A stretch of DNA of 64,000 bases, taken from positions 620,001 to 684,000 of the forward strand of contig JAGFMI010000004.1 of the NCBI GenBank assembly GCA_021030905.1, written 5' to 3'. The notes beneath the pieces were generated by a model, which had not been told where the DNA came from, made no database searches, and was given only the letters and a program-made list of their open reading frames with translations. Positions 1 to 11,804 of this stretch are shown here, piece by piece. Position 1 is the stretch's first letter. Each line of letters starts with the position of its first letter. A program made the translations under genes and the position numbers. The stretch comes from Pyrenula massariospora. Lineage: Eukaryota; Ascomycota; Eurotiomycetes; Pyrenulales; Pyrenulaceae.

Positions 1-444
1 CTTCTGCCGGCTGGTCCTTCTTAAGCTTGGCGTCCTGAGTGGCGATCACCTGTTTTAAAGCCCTTTCTAGAACAGCAGCATTGAACCTATGCTTCAACTG
101 ACCCGTAAGGCCAATGGGTACATAATGTTGTTTTTTGCAAAACACTTCGCGCGAAAGACTTGAATAATTCTCTATACACTCCTCTACACCCATGCGTAAG
201 CGGCCAAGCATAATGGCGATCAATCTGCGACAGCTTAGCCGCAGTAGCACCATCTTTACTGTACAAAGATGTTAAAGACTTACCCTCCTGTACTAGTTCC
301 CCCAATCATATCGAATACATCACAAGGCTTTGGAGGACTTTCAGGGCGCAATCGTTCCATCAATTGCTGCAAGATCAAGAGCGAGGAAAGGCCGCGTACT
401 CCACCACCATCAAGGGACAGCAGACAAAGCTCTCGGTCTGACAT
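1..444 (-). CDS. patatin-like phospholipase, 5' part only (runs off the left edge)
   Basis: Predicted serine acyl hydrolase that would cleave membrane lipids. Exon 1 is 444-284, a 59-bp intron (283-225) follows, and exon 2 runs from 224 past base 1, giving about 128 residues. The start is the ATG at 444, just before residues SDRELCLLSLDGGG. The glycine-rich oxyanion loop DGGGVRG is at residues 12-18 and the nucleophile elbow GTSTG at 49-53, with Ser51 as the expected catalytic serine. The intron interrupts the gene right after this elbow, and the frame continues as LIAIMLGRLRMGVEEC. The motif VPIGLTGQLKHRF further on is typical of fungal patatins. The catalytic Asp (DGG) would lie outside the window. 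In fungi such domains occur alone or at the front of NLR-like proteins, and the missing 3' end decides which applies here. Confidence 0.85.
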
Positions 445-1278
445 CGTGAATATGTGATACGATTGTCGATTAGGAAAGTAAAAAGAACAGATTTTGAAGG
501 AGAAAACCATCATTTAGTACATCAGGGAAGGTAGCGTTGCGATTGCCTAAAAGAAGTTGTTGCGGCCCAGCCGTCGATCTGGCCCATCACAAGCGCCAAG
601 ACCTACCGATTTTTGTATTGGACGCCGGATATTGAGATTGGCATTAAAAGTGACCAGGATGCGCCTCATTGACAAATGAATTGACTACTATGCAGTGGAA
701 GTCTAGGCAGAATGGGTATTGACCCTGTCCAGACCGCGTGGTCGGGGCTAAGCATCAGAATTCGTGGCGCATTCAACGATTAGCCAGGCGGGCATCAACA
801 CTGACAATTAGATGCGCGTCGACTTCTGATACCCACCCTTAGTTGCAAGAAGACGTGATAAGCTCATGCTCACCGTATTGACTGTAACGGAAGGGGGATG
901 ACAGCCAGTGCGTATCGATAGATAGCTTACATCGCCGACAGCCATGTTGTAGGGATATGACAATCGGGTAGATTGACGGCTAGGACTGCAGTAGAATGAG
1001 GTTGAAGACTCTCCATCAAGCCATGTGTTAAGTCAGACGAGAATACACTTTGGACATAATTAAGTAGATATTTTATAAACTTATCTTATAATTTACAGGG
1101 TCGTCGAAGTTAGCAGCCAAGAGCGCCAAGCCTGACAAGGCTGTAAACTTGGGCACGGAGAAAGTACGGCGAAGAGCTTCGGCTCACAGCTTGGATGGCA
1201 CAACTTCTGCTCTGGCCCCAGTCGGGCTGCCTATGTAGAGGCTCTCAAATCAGATGCGAATCCCTTTTAATTTTCTGA
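445..1278. other. intergenic, nothing recognised
   Basis: About 830 bases between the patatin start (- strand) and the thioesterase start (+ strand), so it should hold both promoters. All frames are closed at short intervals, and I see no repeat, RNA gene or clear element in it. Confidence 0.5.
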
Positions 1279-2242
1279 ATGTTCGGTCACCTTTCCTTCA
1301 GCAAGTCTAGGGCGCTCCGGACTCACCTCACTCATTTTACTTCAGAGCTCACCTCAGCCCGTGTTCATTCGCCTCGTCTCCCTCCGTTTCCTAGACCTGA
1401 GCCGATCGGCCATTTATTCAACAGACGCCTTGCGCGATACTATAGTCCTACTGGTAAAATTCTCCTGAAACTGCGGTTTATCAGACCTGAACACCGCTAA
1501 ATCTTTGTCTACAGTGATTGTTGAACCCTCTCCCCAAACGAAATCGAGACGGTGGACCATAGGCACAGTAGTTCTTTCTATCTGCACTTTCTCCTGGAGC
1601 GTCTATTGGTGTCTCACACGAAATCCTCCGATCTATTTCCTACCGATCATGGGTTCAATCGCTACCGATGAGGAATCCCTTGGCATCTACGACCCTCCAA
1701 ACGATACTTGCCGTCAAATCGACCAATACATCCACGACCATCCTCTCTCGATGTCGTTAAGGGAGAATCCTAACTTCCAGGAATCCAGACCGCATATGAA
1801 AATTCCGGCGCACGTAAGAGGTCACAATCTGACAGCAGGGACGCTCTTGGGGCCAGGAATGATTGTTGTCCCACCGTACATGTGGAATGAGAGGGAAGGG
1901 AAGAGCGCGGTGTCTGTGTTTTACCTGGGCGATCAAGTATCAGGGCATCCGGGTATTGTTCACGGCGGCCTACTAGCTACGCTACTGGATGAAGGACTTG
2001 CCAGGTGCTGTTTCCCGGCGCTGCCGAACCAAGTTGGCGTTACTGCAAACTTGGAAATCACATACATAAAGCCTACGATGACGAGCCAATACTTGGTACT
2101 CAGAGCAAATACAACGCTTGTTGATGGGAGGAAAGCATTTGTTGAGGGACAAATCGAGACACTGCCGGAAGGGGATGAAGAGCCACAAGTTCTGGTGAAG
2201 GCAAAAGCCCTGTTTATTGAGCCTAAGGCCGCAAAGGTATGA
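1279..2242 (+). CDS. hotdog-fold thioesterase with mitochondrial-type leader
   Basis: Predicted acyl-CoA thioesterase of the 4HBT/PaaI type. Exons are 1279-1453 and 1515-2242, giving 300 residues. The 61-bp intron has donor GTAAAA, branch CGCTAAAT and acceptor CTACAG, and it joins two frames that are otherwise separate. The downstream frame alone has no ATG until 1649, which is why I chose the upstream exon. Residues 1-58 are rich in Arg, Ser and His and almost free of acidic residues, like a mitochondrial presequence. A hydrophobic segment (about 72-86) follows. The hotdog core starts near residue 203 with HPGIVHGGLLATLLDEG, where the HGG loop and the acidic pair are the usual active-site features. 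Substrate is unknown. A start at 1649 without the leader is the alternative. Confidence 0.75.
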
Positions 2243-2877
2243 TATCATTCGAATCGCTTCCTTTGTTGAAAGCATGACTGACAAGGGCCTCAGGCTATGA
2301 AGAGTCTTTACAGGGTGACATGAAGGATGAATTCTAGCTTCTATGCACTTCAACAGCCAGCAGAGCCGAGCCAGCACATCCGAGCTAAGGTGACCTGCAC
2401 TCCGAAGATGAGTCACCTGATCCCATGCTGAAGTACCCATAGTTCTTGCGACACCGCACTTTTGAAGGGTGACTTTGTCCCATTTTTCGGTCACGTTTCC
2501 TGCTATATACTTTCAATGGAAAGTGGATGGAACTTCAACCAACCCGTTTTCTATGAAGAAGCTCGTTTGTCGGGCACGATAGACCTAGATTTTATGTAAA
2601 TAGATTAATTAAAATTCCAGATTCCGTCCGCACCTCGAATATACTGTCTTAATGCCCTGAAGGTCTAACAATTTTTGACCGCGTGCCTGCCGCGCCCCAC
2701 GTTACCTTGGAGCTGGATCCTGAGCTAAGCCAAAGTAGGAAGTGCTTCGTCAGCCGCCAGCGCTGAGAAAACCTTGACCGCGAAGCTCGGCCTTCGAATA
2801 GACAATTAGCGAAAGGTGAAAGCCATATAATTAAGACATATTCGGGGTCTTGGAATGTCGTACTAGAAAACGCGAAG

Positions 2878-5571
2878 ATGACCGAAGCGATCGAGACGCC
2901 CAATAGGATCATACACAAGAGGAAAAGGACTGCTCTTTCTTGTTTCCGATGTCGCTCAAGGTAAGCTCGAGTTGGTAGACCGGAAAAATCTTTGCTTTTG
3001 ATTCTCGCGCTGAATGATTTGTACTGATCTGTCAAAAGAAAAGTAAAATGCGATCGCAGCCTTCCAAGCTGCACTCGCTGCATAAAGGGTGGTTTCGCAG
3101 ATAGCTGCAATTACGACTCCGCCGCCGCAACCGCCCATGCCGGTACTGCGCATTCTGTCAACAGCGACAGCATTCAGGACGACCACGCAGATGACCATGT
3201 GCAGAGGCCGGATTACGACTACGATCATGCGATGGACTACGTCCCACCGGACCACAACCGGCGGGCTGGTCCATCCACACGCTTCGAGGACAGCCATGTG
3301 CAAACGCCGAGTAGGAAGCGGACGGCTCCGAGAACGCAGGAGGATGAGATTTATGAATTGAAAGGTAAAGTTCAGGCGCTGCTCGAGTCTGCGATAGGAG
3401 GGTCGAGAGGTCCCCGACGGTCACGCCATGGAGAGCATTATCCGCTGAACTTGGATGGGTGGCAGCACGTGGAGGCTCCAGGTGCGACGGCGGAGGGGAT
3501 CTTTTTCCGAGGAAGGAGCTTTAAGACGCAGTATCATGGGCCAAGTCATCTTTTCAGCTTTGTTGGAGAGGTAAGCGTCTTGAACTTGTGTGTGGGTGAT
3601 TGCTAATGTTCGATATTAGTTTCCGGATCTCTCGGATTTTATGAAGGTGATCATGTCGCAGATTCCTATCATGCGACGTGCGAGAGACGAGATGATGACC
3701 TTAAAGAAAAATGAGAGCGAGCACGCAGATTTTCGTCCATCTTTTGAGCGGGAGAAATTGTTGCGGCTCATCCCGTCACGAGAGGAATCCGACAAACTAG
3801 TGCGAATCTACCTCAGAAACTTCGAGACAACGTTCCGAGTCCTTCATCTTCCGATCTTTCTCAAGCAGTACGAGCACTTCTGGGCAGCTCCGCACGAGGC
3901 AAAGACAGAATTCCTCATTATCCTTATCCTCGTCCTTGCAATTACGTATTGCATACCTCCACCTGACCCGGTCAGCTTCGTTGGCTTCAGCTCCACACGC
4001 CGTAATACTGCAATAGAATGGATCGCAATTTGCGCTTCATGGCTAGACAGCCAGAGTCAAAAGCATACAACTCTCGCCTTCTTCCAAGTGCATTGCTTAA
4101 TCTATCTGGCAAGGCGAATGAATATCGTGAAAGTTAAGCGCTCCTGGACCTCGGCTGGTTACGTTCTACGGCGTGCGATGGAAGCAGGTTTCCATCGGGA
4201 ACCGAGTCTCCTTGCTCATAAGATATCTGTCTTTGACCAAGAGATGAGACGGAGGCTATGGGCTACCATTTGCGAATTTGAACTACAAGAATCTATCGAC
4301 CGTGGCATGGCTCCTGGCATTCGAGAAGGCGATTGGGATGCAAGACCACCGGTAAACATTGGTGATGAAGAGTTGGACGAGGACTCCACCTTTCTCCCTC
4401 CCTCAAAAACCGTCACAGAGTTCACAAATACTGCCTTCCTAAACTTCTCAGCGAAGAATGTAGGCACCAGGCTAGAACTAGTATCCATGCTAAACCGCCT
4501 CGGCGCCCCAATCTCCTACGAGCAAATTCTCATGTACGACGAGAAATTATTGACAGTCATAGATGAACTTCCGACGTGGGGCACAGAGCTCACCTCCAAC
4601 TCCGAAAGACAACCCGCCATTATCGCACGTTCGCTCATTTGGCTACAAGTCCACCAATTTCTGATCATGCTTCACCGGCCTTTTGCACAAGGTGGAAGTC
4701 AAGCTTCCCGATACCGATACTCCCGCAACTCGTGTATCAGTTCGGCGCTTAGCGTGCTAAATCGATACACACAGCCTGATATCCAGACCGAATTCTCGCT
4801 CTGTGTGCTACGGACGGACCTCTTCCGCGCAGCATTCAGTCTATGCTATGATCTCGTTACTCTGAAAACGGACGGCACTCGTAAGTACCACCCCTCTCCC
4901 CTATTTGCTCACAGAATGTTCTCACACATCTCCCCACAGATACAGAATACATCCCTGCCCTTCCCCTCCTCACCACCTCCACTTCCTCCGCACCTTCCTC
5001 TTCTGAGCCCATCCGCCTGATCGAGCAATCCATCACCCTCCTCGAAGAAAAAGTCACCCGCCTCGGCCAAGCCATGCACCAATACTTCTTCCTCGTCTGC
5101 GCCTTCTCTCTCGCACAGATGCGCCTCCACCCCAATCTCTCAGACGCCGCAAAATTCAAACAAAACGCCGCGGACCGCATGACGTACTTGTGCTTCAAGA
5201 TCTTAAGCAGCCAGGTCGACGGACAGGCGGGCGGCATACGGCAGAGTGACCAGAGGGCCGGGGTTGGAGTTATGAGCGCGGAGCAGTTAGCGGGGACCAA
5301 GCCACCGCAGGAGAAGCAGCACAGGGGGAATTATTTCGGCGGGACGCCGGGAGATTCGATGGTGAATGGGGGGATTCCGACGCCGGATGTGTCTGCTGGG
5401 TTTGGGGGGAGTTTGCCTGATGTGAGTTTTTCTCTCTTTCTTTTGGTCCGGGATTCGGACGTGCTGACGGGGGATGCGTTGCAGCTCAATGATTTCTCGA
5501 TCGATTCGTTTAGCCAGGCTGATCTTTGGTCGTGGGATATTGATAATACGTTGTCGTTTATGGATGGGTAG
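2878..5571 (+). CDS. Zn2Cys6 fungal transcription factor
   Basis: Nuclear DNA-binding regulator of 814 residues. Exons are 2878-2960, 3039-3570, 3620-4880, 4940-5421 and 5485-5571; the introns are 78, 49, 59 and 63 bp. The binuclear zinc cluster spans intron 1: Cys22, 25, 32, 39, 42 and 51, with the RKVKCD stretch between the two halves. A basic run KRKR precedes it. The middle carries the fungal-specific transcription factor domain (about residues 250-550), with RIYLRNFETTFRVLHLPIF and the RRLWATI element. The C-terminal exon is short and acidic and ends in FMDG. Its neighbours are the thioesterase upstream and a 2.3-kb gap downstream. It could regulate the PKS cluster 10-20 kb away, but nothing in the sequence shows that. 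Target site unknown; proteins of this class usually bind CGG repeats. Confidence 0.88.
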
Positions 5572-6271
5572 CGATGGATGTCGGTGGGTGTGTGCGAATT
5601 AAATGGATGGAGATTCAGATGAAAGCAGGAGAGTGGTGATGACATATATGAAACTGACATAATAGGTGGTGAACACCGGAGACTCTTTCCTAGTTTGGCA
5701 ACATGAATTACCTCTTAGCGCTTTCAAACCCGTCCAAAAACATACCTTATATCACTAATCGTAATCACGTGGTTTACAGAGTTGTATCAAATCTCCATTT
5801 CGCGACGTAGACTCCTCGAATCTTTTGTGCCAAGCCAAAACCAACACCGGTTTAGAATGCTGTACAGGGAGATGTGGCCTCAAAGCAGCCACTGGAAGCA
5901 GCGTTTCCTGTTCGTAGAACGACTTCGCCAGACGGGGCACTGTCTTCAAAGCTTCGATTTTTCGAGATTTCCGTCTAGACCTCCTGACTGGACATCATGG
6001 CGCTTTAGCCTAGTTGCCCCGCATTCATTTAAACTCCATCGCGGATAAGGCTCCGGGATGGCTTTCTACTGAGATCAGCGAGTTCGTCGACCCAATCCCG
6101 CCCTGCCCTATATTATCTCATACATGGCTGTGTGAAGGGGGAGTGACATCCCAGGATCTATGTAAAGACAAGCGTTGGTACAAGGATATAGCGGGCTTCG
6201 GAAAGATTGATGGATGTTGCCGTGAAGCAGTAGAATATGGCTTTGAGTGGGTCTGAATTGATACTTGCTGC

Positions 6272-6388
6272 ACGTAGGGATGTCACTAGTACTGATGATG
6301 CCATACGGAAGAGGGTGCATTTGCCACCAGAATTGATAGGTACATTAGACACGCCTTTAGCCCCATTGTAGAGTAACCAGCCCGCACC
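6272..6388. repeat. diverged direct repeat, copy 1
   Basis: Aligns by eye, in the same orientation and with few gaps, to 6486-6602. Shared blocks include AGGGATGTC/AGGAATGTC and CGCCTTTAGCCC/TGCCTTTGACCC. In one forward frame the two copies read RRDVTSTDDAIRKR and RNVARTDNALQKK, which suggests both descend from a coding segment. Family unknown. Confidence 0.5.
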
Positions 6389-6485
6389 CCCTTTCGGGCA
6401 TGGTCGCCACGCGTCAGCAGGCCGCTGGTTTTGACATTGCATAAGGATCGCTTCAGTGAAATCTACGCAACATAATAGATTTGCA

Positions 6486-6602
6486 TTTAGGAATGTCGCC
6501 CGTACCGATAACGCCCTACAAAAAAAGGAGTATTTGCTGCTAAAAATGATGGTTTTATTAAGCCATGCCTTTGACCCTATTATAAGTAATCAGTCTGCGC
6601 TT
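6486..6602. repeat. diverged direct repeat, copy 2
   Basis: Partner of 6272-6388, about 214 bases further on. This copy keeps a longer open frame on the + strand (6456-6770), but I recognise no family in its translation. Confidence 0.5.
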
Positions 6603-7859
6603 AAAGTGGCATCATACTTTGAATATAATCATTTTATCCTGATCAGTCATCGTTTTAACCTCTATGTAAAAATTACCGGCGAAAATTCAGTGCGTCCATG
6701 GTGTTTCCGATGTTTCGTATTGCGTATTCTGACTTTTTCTGCCTGCGCACCACCTCTTTTAAGGCCCTGATCAATTCGAATCATAGCACTCTTGGATTTA
6801 TAATGGGTCACCAGTGTGACCCTGGCAGTTGAATTACGAACTAAATACTCTATCACAGTGTGAATCGGCTATTACGCGGTTCAAAAATACCCTTCTCACC
6901 CAACAGATTGGAGGATCTTGTCCAGGTCCGGGCCACCTGATGCGAATCAGTCACGTACCAGGCAAAGCTCACATATCCCGTGATCATTTCCCAGAGCTCT
7001 TGTCTTCCAAGAGCTGAAATTTTTTAGTTAGAGTACTGTAACAAACGTCCACAACAGGGAGGGTTCATCAGACCTTGCAAAGTGTTTCGGAGAATGTCGT
7101 CCTTGGCAAATTTGGGCGTCTCGCAGCTGGCAGTCATCACTTAGACGAGTTCTGATTGAGCTCTAGCCGTAACACTGCTGGGAATCTTGACTCAAAGGTC
7201 CCCGAGAAGCTTCCATGCTATGGTTACGCCTTGATCAGGGTTACAAAGATTGACCTCCCTCAGTTGTCCTGCTGAATGATGCTAAGGCTAATGTCAAGAG
7301 CTGCGTGAGGACCTGCGCTGAGAACTTCTTGGAACACGGAAAGCCCAAAGCCGACTCTGCAAGCCGCTGTCCATCCTTGGCCATGTTCAGGCCTTTAGTG
7401 ACATTCCATCTTCCTCCTCATGCCTCGCACGACCGGGCGCTTATGCAAGGTGCCAGAATTTTCTATAGCAGGGATATGAGCTTGATGGACGTAGGCGAAT
7501 TTGGGCAATCTTTGGATTCGACCTGAAGGCGATCTTTCGACAATTGTAACAAAAATGGTGACTCTACAATAGCACACGTCGATGATCATTGTTCATTCAA
7601 TGGTAATTTCCTTCAGAATAGGTGCTGTACGCCGTGCACGAATCAGAAAATCGAGAATATCATCGCGAATCGCAGCGATGTGTTTCATTGGCCATGGATT
7701 CAATGCAGGCTAACGGCTCAGCCACGAGGCTGTGAATAGCTCTGTCGACCTCGACTTCTGACCGTTCGAGCACTTTCACACAGGCCAAGTATTCTCTTCT
7801 GCCACCGTGATTTTCACACTTGTCCCTTTGTTTAAGTATTACAGTCAGTGGCACGCAAA

Positions 7860-9793
7860 ATGCCTATTGGCTTCGGATTTTCGGTAGGCGACCTCGTAAA
7901 AGGCATCAGCCTTGTGCACAACCTGATTAAAGCGCTTCAAGAAAGCAGAGGATCCTCGAGGGAGTACCTCGAGCTTATCTCAGAGCTTCGAAGCCTGGAG
8001 ACAGCTTTTGTCCAGATTAAGGCCCAGTACCGTGAAGTTGAGCTACCCGCGCAACGAATCGCGCTCGATCAGGCTGTACGAGCGTGTCAAGAGTCGATCG
8101 ACGATTTTCTCAGGAGCGTCAGCAAGTACCATCAGCATCTCAACATACATGGTACCGATTCGAGAGCTAGGGACGCGCTCCGGAAGGTTCAATGGCATCT
8201 AACAAAAGCTACCGCATTAGAGAAATTCCGATCCAGAATTTCTCTACATGTTCAATCAATACAGACCTTGCTCGTTACTATTCAGGTGTCAGTCAATCCA
8301 TTTTGGATGCTTGTATGCATCCACTAACGCAGGAAAGGTCTTCTCTGACAATTACGCAACGTCAAGTTAAGGCACAAGGAAGCGATGGCCAGGAGCAGGC
8401 TCACCAAATGAGCAATGTGAACCATTCTTTGGTCCTGATCAATTCCTCCTTCGACACATTGAGACAGCAGCTAGTCGATCAAGGGCCCATCGCGGAACAG
8501 ACGCCCGCTACAGTTGATGCGGTCAAGCAACTCATGATGTAAGTCCTACGTCTCAACTTCGGACGCAGTGCTTATACAACGGTACAGCGCCAACAATGTA
8601 CAGCTACTTGCTGCTATCAAGCAGCTACAAGACTCTTTGCCTCCTCAGGTTCTTCTTCAGAAGCCAGTGATTTTACTGACGCTCTTGATCGCATCGCACC
8701 CGTCCATCTCGAGTGGATCACCTCTTGGGACTCATTCCTTGCTGTTCTCGAGATCCGCTTCAAGGACCTTGGACAAAGTAAAGTAAGACGTCGAGAATTC
8801 ACTCTGCGAGAGGCGGTGACGCGTCGCATGATCACGTTCCGAAGACCATTAGATGTGAGCGTGACACCAGGTCAACATGTGGATATGAGCATGATTTTTC
8901 GGGATTATATCGGAAATTTTGCACAAACTGTATGCCCGCATTGTCACTTGAGCTGTAATGGTGCTGCCGAAGAAGATATCGAATGGTGCGAAGTTTTCTC
9001 AAATCTATTATTCGTGGCTGACATACTAAGCACTCGCTGTGGTTGCTATTTTCGCCGAATACAGCATACAGGAGATACTCCCGAAGTGTCCGAGGATAAC
9101 ATGAGATGTGAGGCAGCAGACGGGGAACAGGCAATAAGATCGTCTAAGAAGCGCAGGAGGTCTGATAGCGATATGCATGACGATAATGTCCGGCCAAGCG
9201 ATTTTAAGAGATTACAGTTGTTGTGCTTTGCCACCTTACGAAAGAAAATGGCAAATGACGACCCTAACAACAGTGTTCGACGTGAAGACAATGATGAGCC
9301 TCAAACGTCCATAGAAGATCCCGATCCATGGTATGCTTTGGACAAATCATTCGATCCGTTCGATCTGTTTGATCCATCCGACCCATCCGATCCATCCGAC
9401 CCATCCGATCCATCCGATCCATCCGATCCCATCGAGGATATTGCAGACGTATCGAGTCCCGAACTGCATAACAAGAATCGTTCGCCATCGCTCGAGCCCG
9501 ACGAAGTATCTTTCGTGCAGACTGCAAGTCGTTCACGACGCAAACAAAAGCTTAGGCAGCTTTCAAACACTGAGAGACCACATCAGGCACCTGAAATGGT
9601 TGATTCGGTGGCTGAAGTACGAACTGACTCTGTCTTAAGTTCACAATCGAGTCAAGAAATTGAGCAAGCGCTTGAATGGTTGCACTCTTTTTCTCCAGTT
9701 CGGATAGATACACGATTAGGAAACGAAAGCCCTGAGGTTTCGGACGGCTTCTTTACGTGGCCAGATATCTTTGAAGAGCCTACTGGGGAGTAG
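7860..9793 (+). CDS. STAND-type N-terminal domain plus ubiquitin-like domain protein, apparent frameshift
   Basis: Resembles fungal NLR-associated proteins: an N-terminal helical STAND domain (MPIGFGFSVGDLVKGI, residues 1-140), a helical linker, then a ubiquitin-like region (DALDRIAPVHLEW ... VDMSMIFRDY) with a CPHC zinc-type motif. No NACHT, NB-ARC, ankyrin or WD part is present. Exons are 7860-8285, 8333-8538 and 8588-9793, with introns of 47 and 49 bp. The start is the ATG at 7860; the frame before it has only a GTG. In exon 3 the homologous frame changes at the TTTT run at 8671-8674: QVLLQKPVI is in one frame and FTDALDR in the next, as after loss of one base. The total of 1838 bases is one short of whole codons. 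A different acceptor near 8630 could also restore the frame. The C-terminus is acidic and contains (DPS)6. The role may be in self/non-self signalling; that is inferred from the family. Confidence 0.6.
9371..9424 (+). repeat. 9-bp in-frame minisatellite coding DPS repeats
   Basis: Six copies of GAYCCATCC inside the STAND/ubiquitin-like gene, encoding Asp-Pro-Ser repeats. The unit is a multiple of three, so gain or loss of copies keeps the frame. Confidence 0.85.
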
Positions 9794-10249
9794 TTTAGGT
9801 TGCGGCCTACTTTATTCGAGTGATGCCAACTACCAAGCATAGCAGTGTGAGAACGTGTAAAGGACGAGACAAAGAAAGCTCTGGCTGAAGAGGTACATGG
9901 TTATATAGGAACGGTGGATCATACCGGAATGCTTCTTCGCTCCTAGCTAATTCATCGAAGCATTGATGGAGGCTTCTAGAACTAACAAGAATAAGGTTAT
10001 ACAATCCTTAGAGCCTCAAATATGATCCTCGTCTCGCCAGCTAGGGCAAAATAATCTAGTTGGCGCTTAGAAGTTAGCATGAAGGTGGATATTGAAAAGG
10101 GAGAAAGAATTTCCGTGGAGAATGTAAGTATCGCGGCGATAACAACTAGAGTACTACGCGGATACTGCATTCGAGGTTTCATTCCACCCTGTTGTGACCT
10201 GTATGCCATCCCGAACATTTACTGCTCCTAGCGTGCTGAACAGTTTCAT

Positions 10250-10760
10250 ATTAACTTAAATTCGCTGTCGAATAATACCTGTGTCGAATTTGGCATGCTC
10301 GACTGCGGAAGCAAGGTGGAGCAGCAACTCGCGGACGAAGTCATTTGTCTCGCCCTTGGCTTCCAGGTGGCACATATTGCCAATATGATAAGTTCGCTGT
10401 GGTCTTTTGTAGATGAGTTTTGTATGGCAGTCACCGAGGGATTTTATCCCAGCTCTCGTATATGGAGCGAGATATAAGACCGCGACGTGGTGTCAGCCTT
10501 GCATTAATCCATCCTGGTAGTTCGATCGCAGGGTCGGAGTTGGAAAGCCCCAGTGCTGTAGGCTCAATTATGTCCATCTGGGTGCTTGAAACCAAATATT
10601 CTTGGGGATAAACCTGAGGATGGCTCGCTGATACGACCATTTCGAGTGCACTGAGAAAATATTCTTGAGCTGAACCTTCCTGTTTTAACAAATTATCCAA
10701 GAATCGCAGAACACCGACGACGGCATTCTGTGACGAGGAAAGTTTTCTAATTTTAGCCTT
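10250..10760 (-). pseudogene. possible decayed coding segment, unidentified
   Basis: On the - strand one frame reads KLKAKIRKLSSSQNAVVGV and on through DNLLKQEGSAQEYFLSALEM to a stop near 10431. An adjacent frame continues with ETNDFVRELLLHLASAVEH. Both have protein-like composition, but joining them needs a frame change and I see no good start or splice pair. The family is not recognised. It may equally be a chance open stretch. Confidence 0.22.
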
Positions 10761-11804
10761 CAGCTTTTCGGTTCCTTGACCTTATGTATCGGCGTTTTAT
10801 TGTGGTCTGAAAAGCTCATAGAGGCAGACGCTAGCGTCGCTTTGGATGCGGCTTTACGAGAAGGCAACCAACCTCTGCGGCCGGTGTGCGTACAATATGA
10901 AGACACAATTCGCCAGAGATTTTTGTATCTCAATTACATCCTTGACGTATCATGAATGATGAGTGTGCGGTTAGTTTCCTTAAATAGTGAACAGCGTTGC
11001 GTCGATGCACCGTTTCTTCTCTTGCCTCCCTCACTGCCGCAATATCTTCAGCCACCGTCTTTTTCAATCTCCCTGCTCAATTGAGCGTCTACTGATCGAT
11101 TTGTGAGACCTTCATACTCGACTAAAACCCAAATTTTTTTTATCGAGGCAGAGTCTGTCATCAGGACGAATGAAGGTGGCATTCTCAGAGGACAAGTGGA
11201 GCAAACAATCGAGCGTGACCGTCGTTCTCCTGCTCAAGTACATGTTCTCAAATTTTGTCATGAGGTGGAATAAGACCTAATTTCATTGCTTCATGAACGT
11301 ACGGCACGATTCTTGGAGGCGTTCTGCATCTGCGTGCTAGGAATTTGACTTGGGAAACGGCTGCTAGCTCCTAACACTGGTTTAGAGGACATAGTAGAAT
11401 AATTATGATCTGATAAGGCCCGCATGCCTTGTGCCTTACTATTTTACGTAAGCTAGCCGGCATATCTATTCTTAATTAGAGATAGCACGATGAGCAGTGA
11501 GAGGCGGACCATGGGCCGGAAGGCTGAATTCGATCAAACCCAAGGTATGGCGGCCTCCGTGATATGGTGAGTGCGCAAAAATGTGACTGTGGATATATGG
11601 CAAAGACTGAATACAGATGAGCGAATACTGATCGATACAAGTTATGACGCATTCCCGACCAAAAGAGGGTTTAGGAGCATTTGGGAAGTTAACTATCTTG
11701 TAGTATTCTTTAAACAAAATGCAGTGAAACCTACTGCGACAAGTGTCAACGGCTTTCCGTATTAACGGCCATCCCCAATGTAGGCTATTGCCGATTTCGC
11801 CCGC

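Larger units (their letters stand above)
5572..7859. other. intergenic, contains an old diverged duplication
   Basis: A 2.3-kb gap with frequent stops in all frames. The only structure I see is a pair of related segments near 6272 and 6486, listed separately. No RNA gene or intact transposon was recognised. Confidence 0.45.

Noticed and set aside
87-305. 72-codon - strand frame at the left edge
   Set aside because: It is a shadow of the patatin gene; the true exon 2 is in another frame that has no ATG of its own.
1505-1514. Thioesterase start at the TTG at 1505
   Set aside because: Not an ATG, and the bases lie inside a well-formed intron ending CTACAG at 1514; the upstream exon gives a proper start.
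10420-10760. A bZIP leucine-zipper reading of the - strand segment
   Set aside because: The stretch KLKAKIRKLSSSQ resembles a coiled coil, but the basic region is absent upstream and a stop lies close by.
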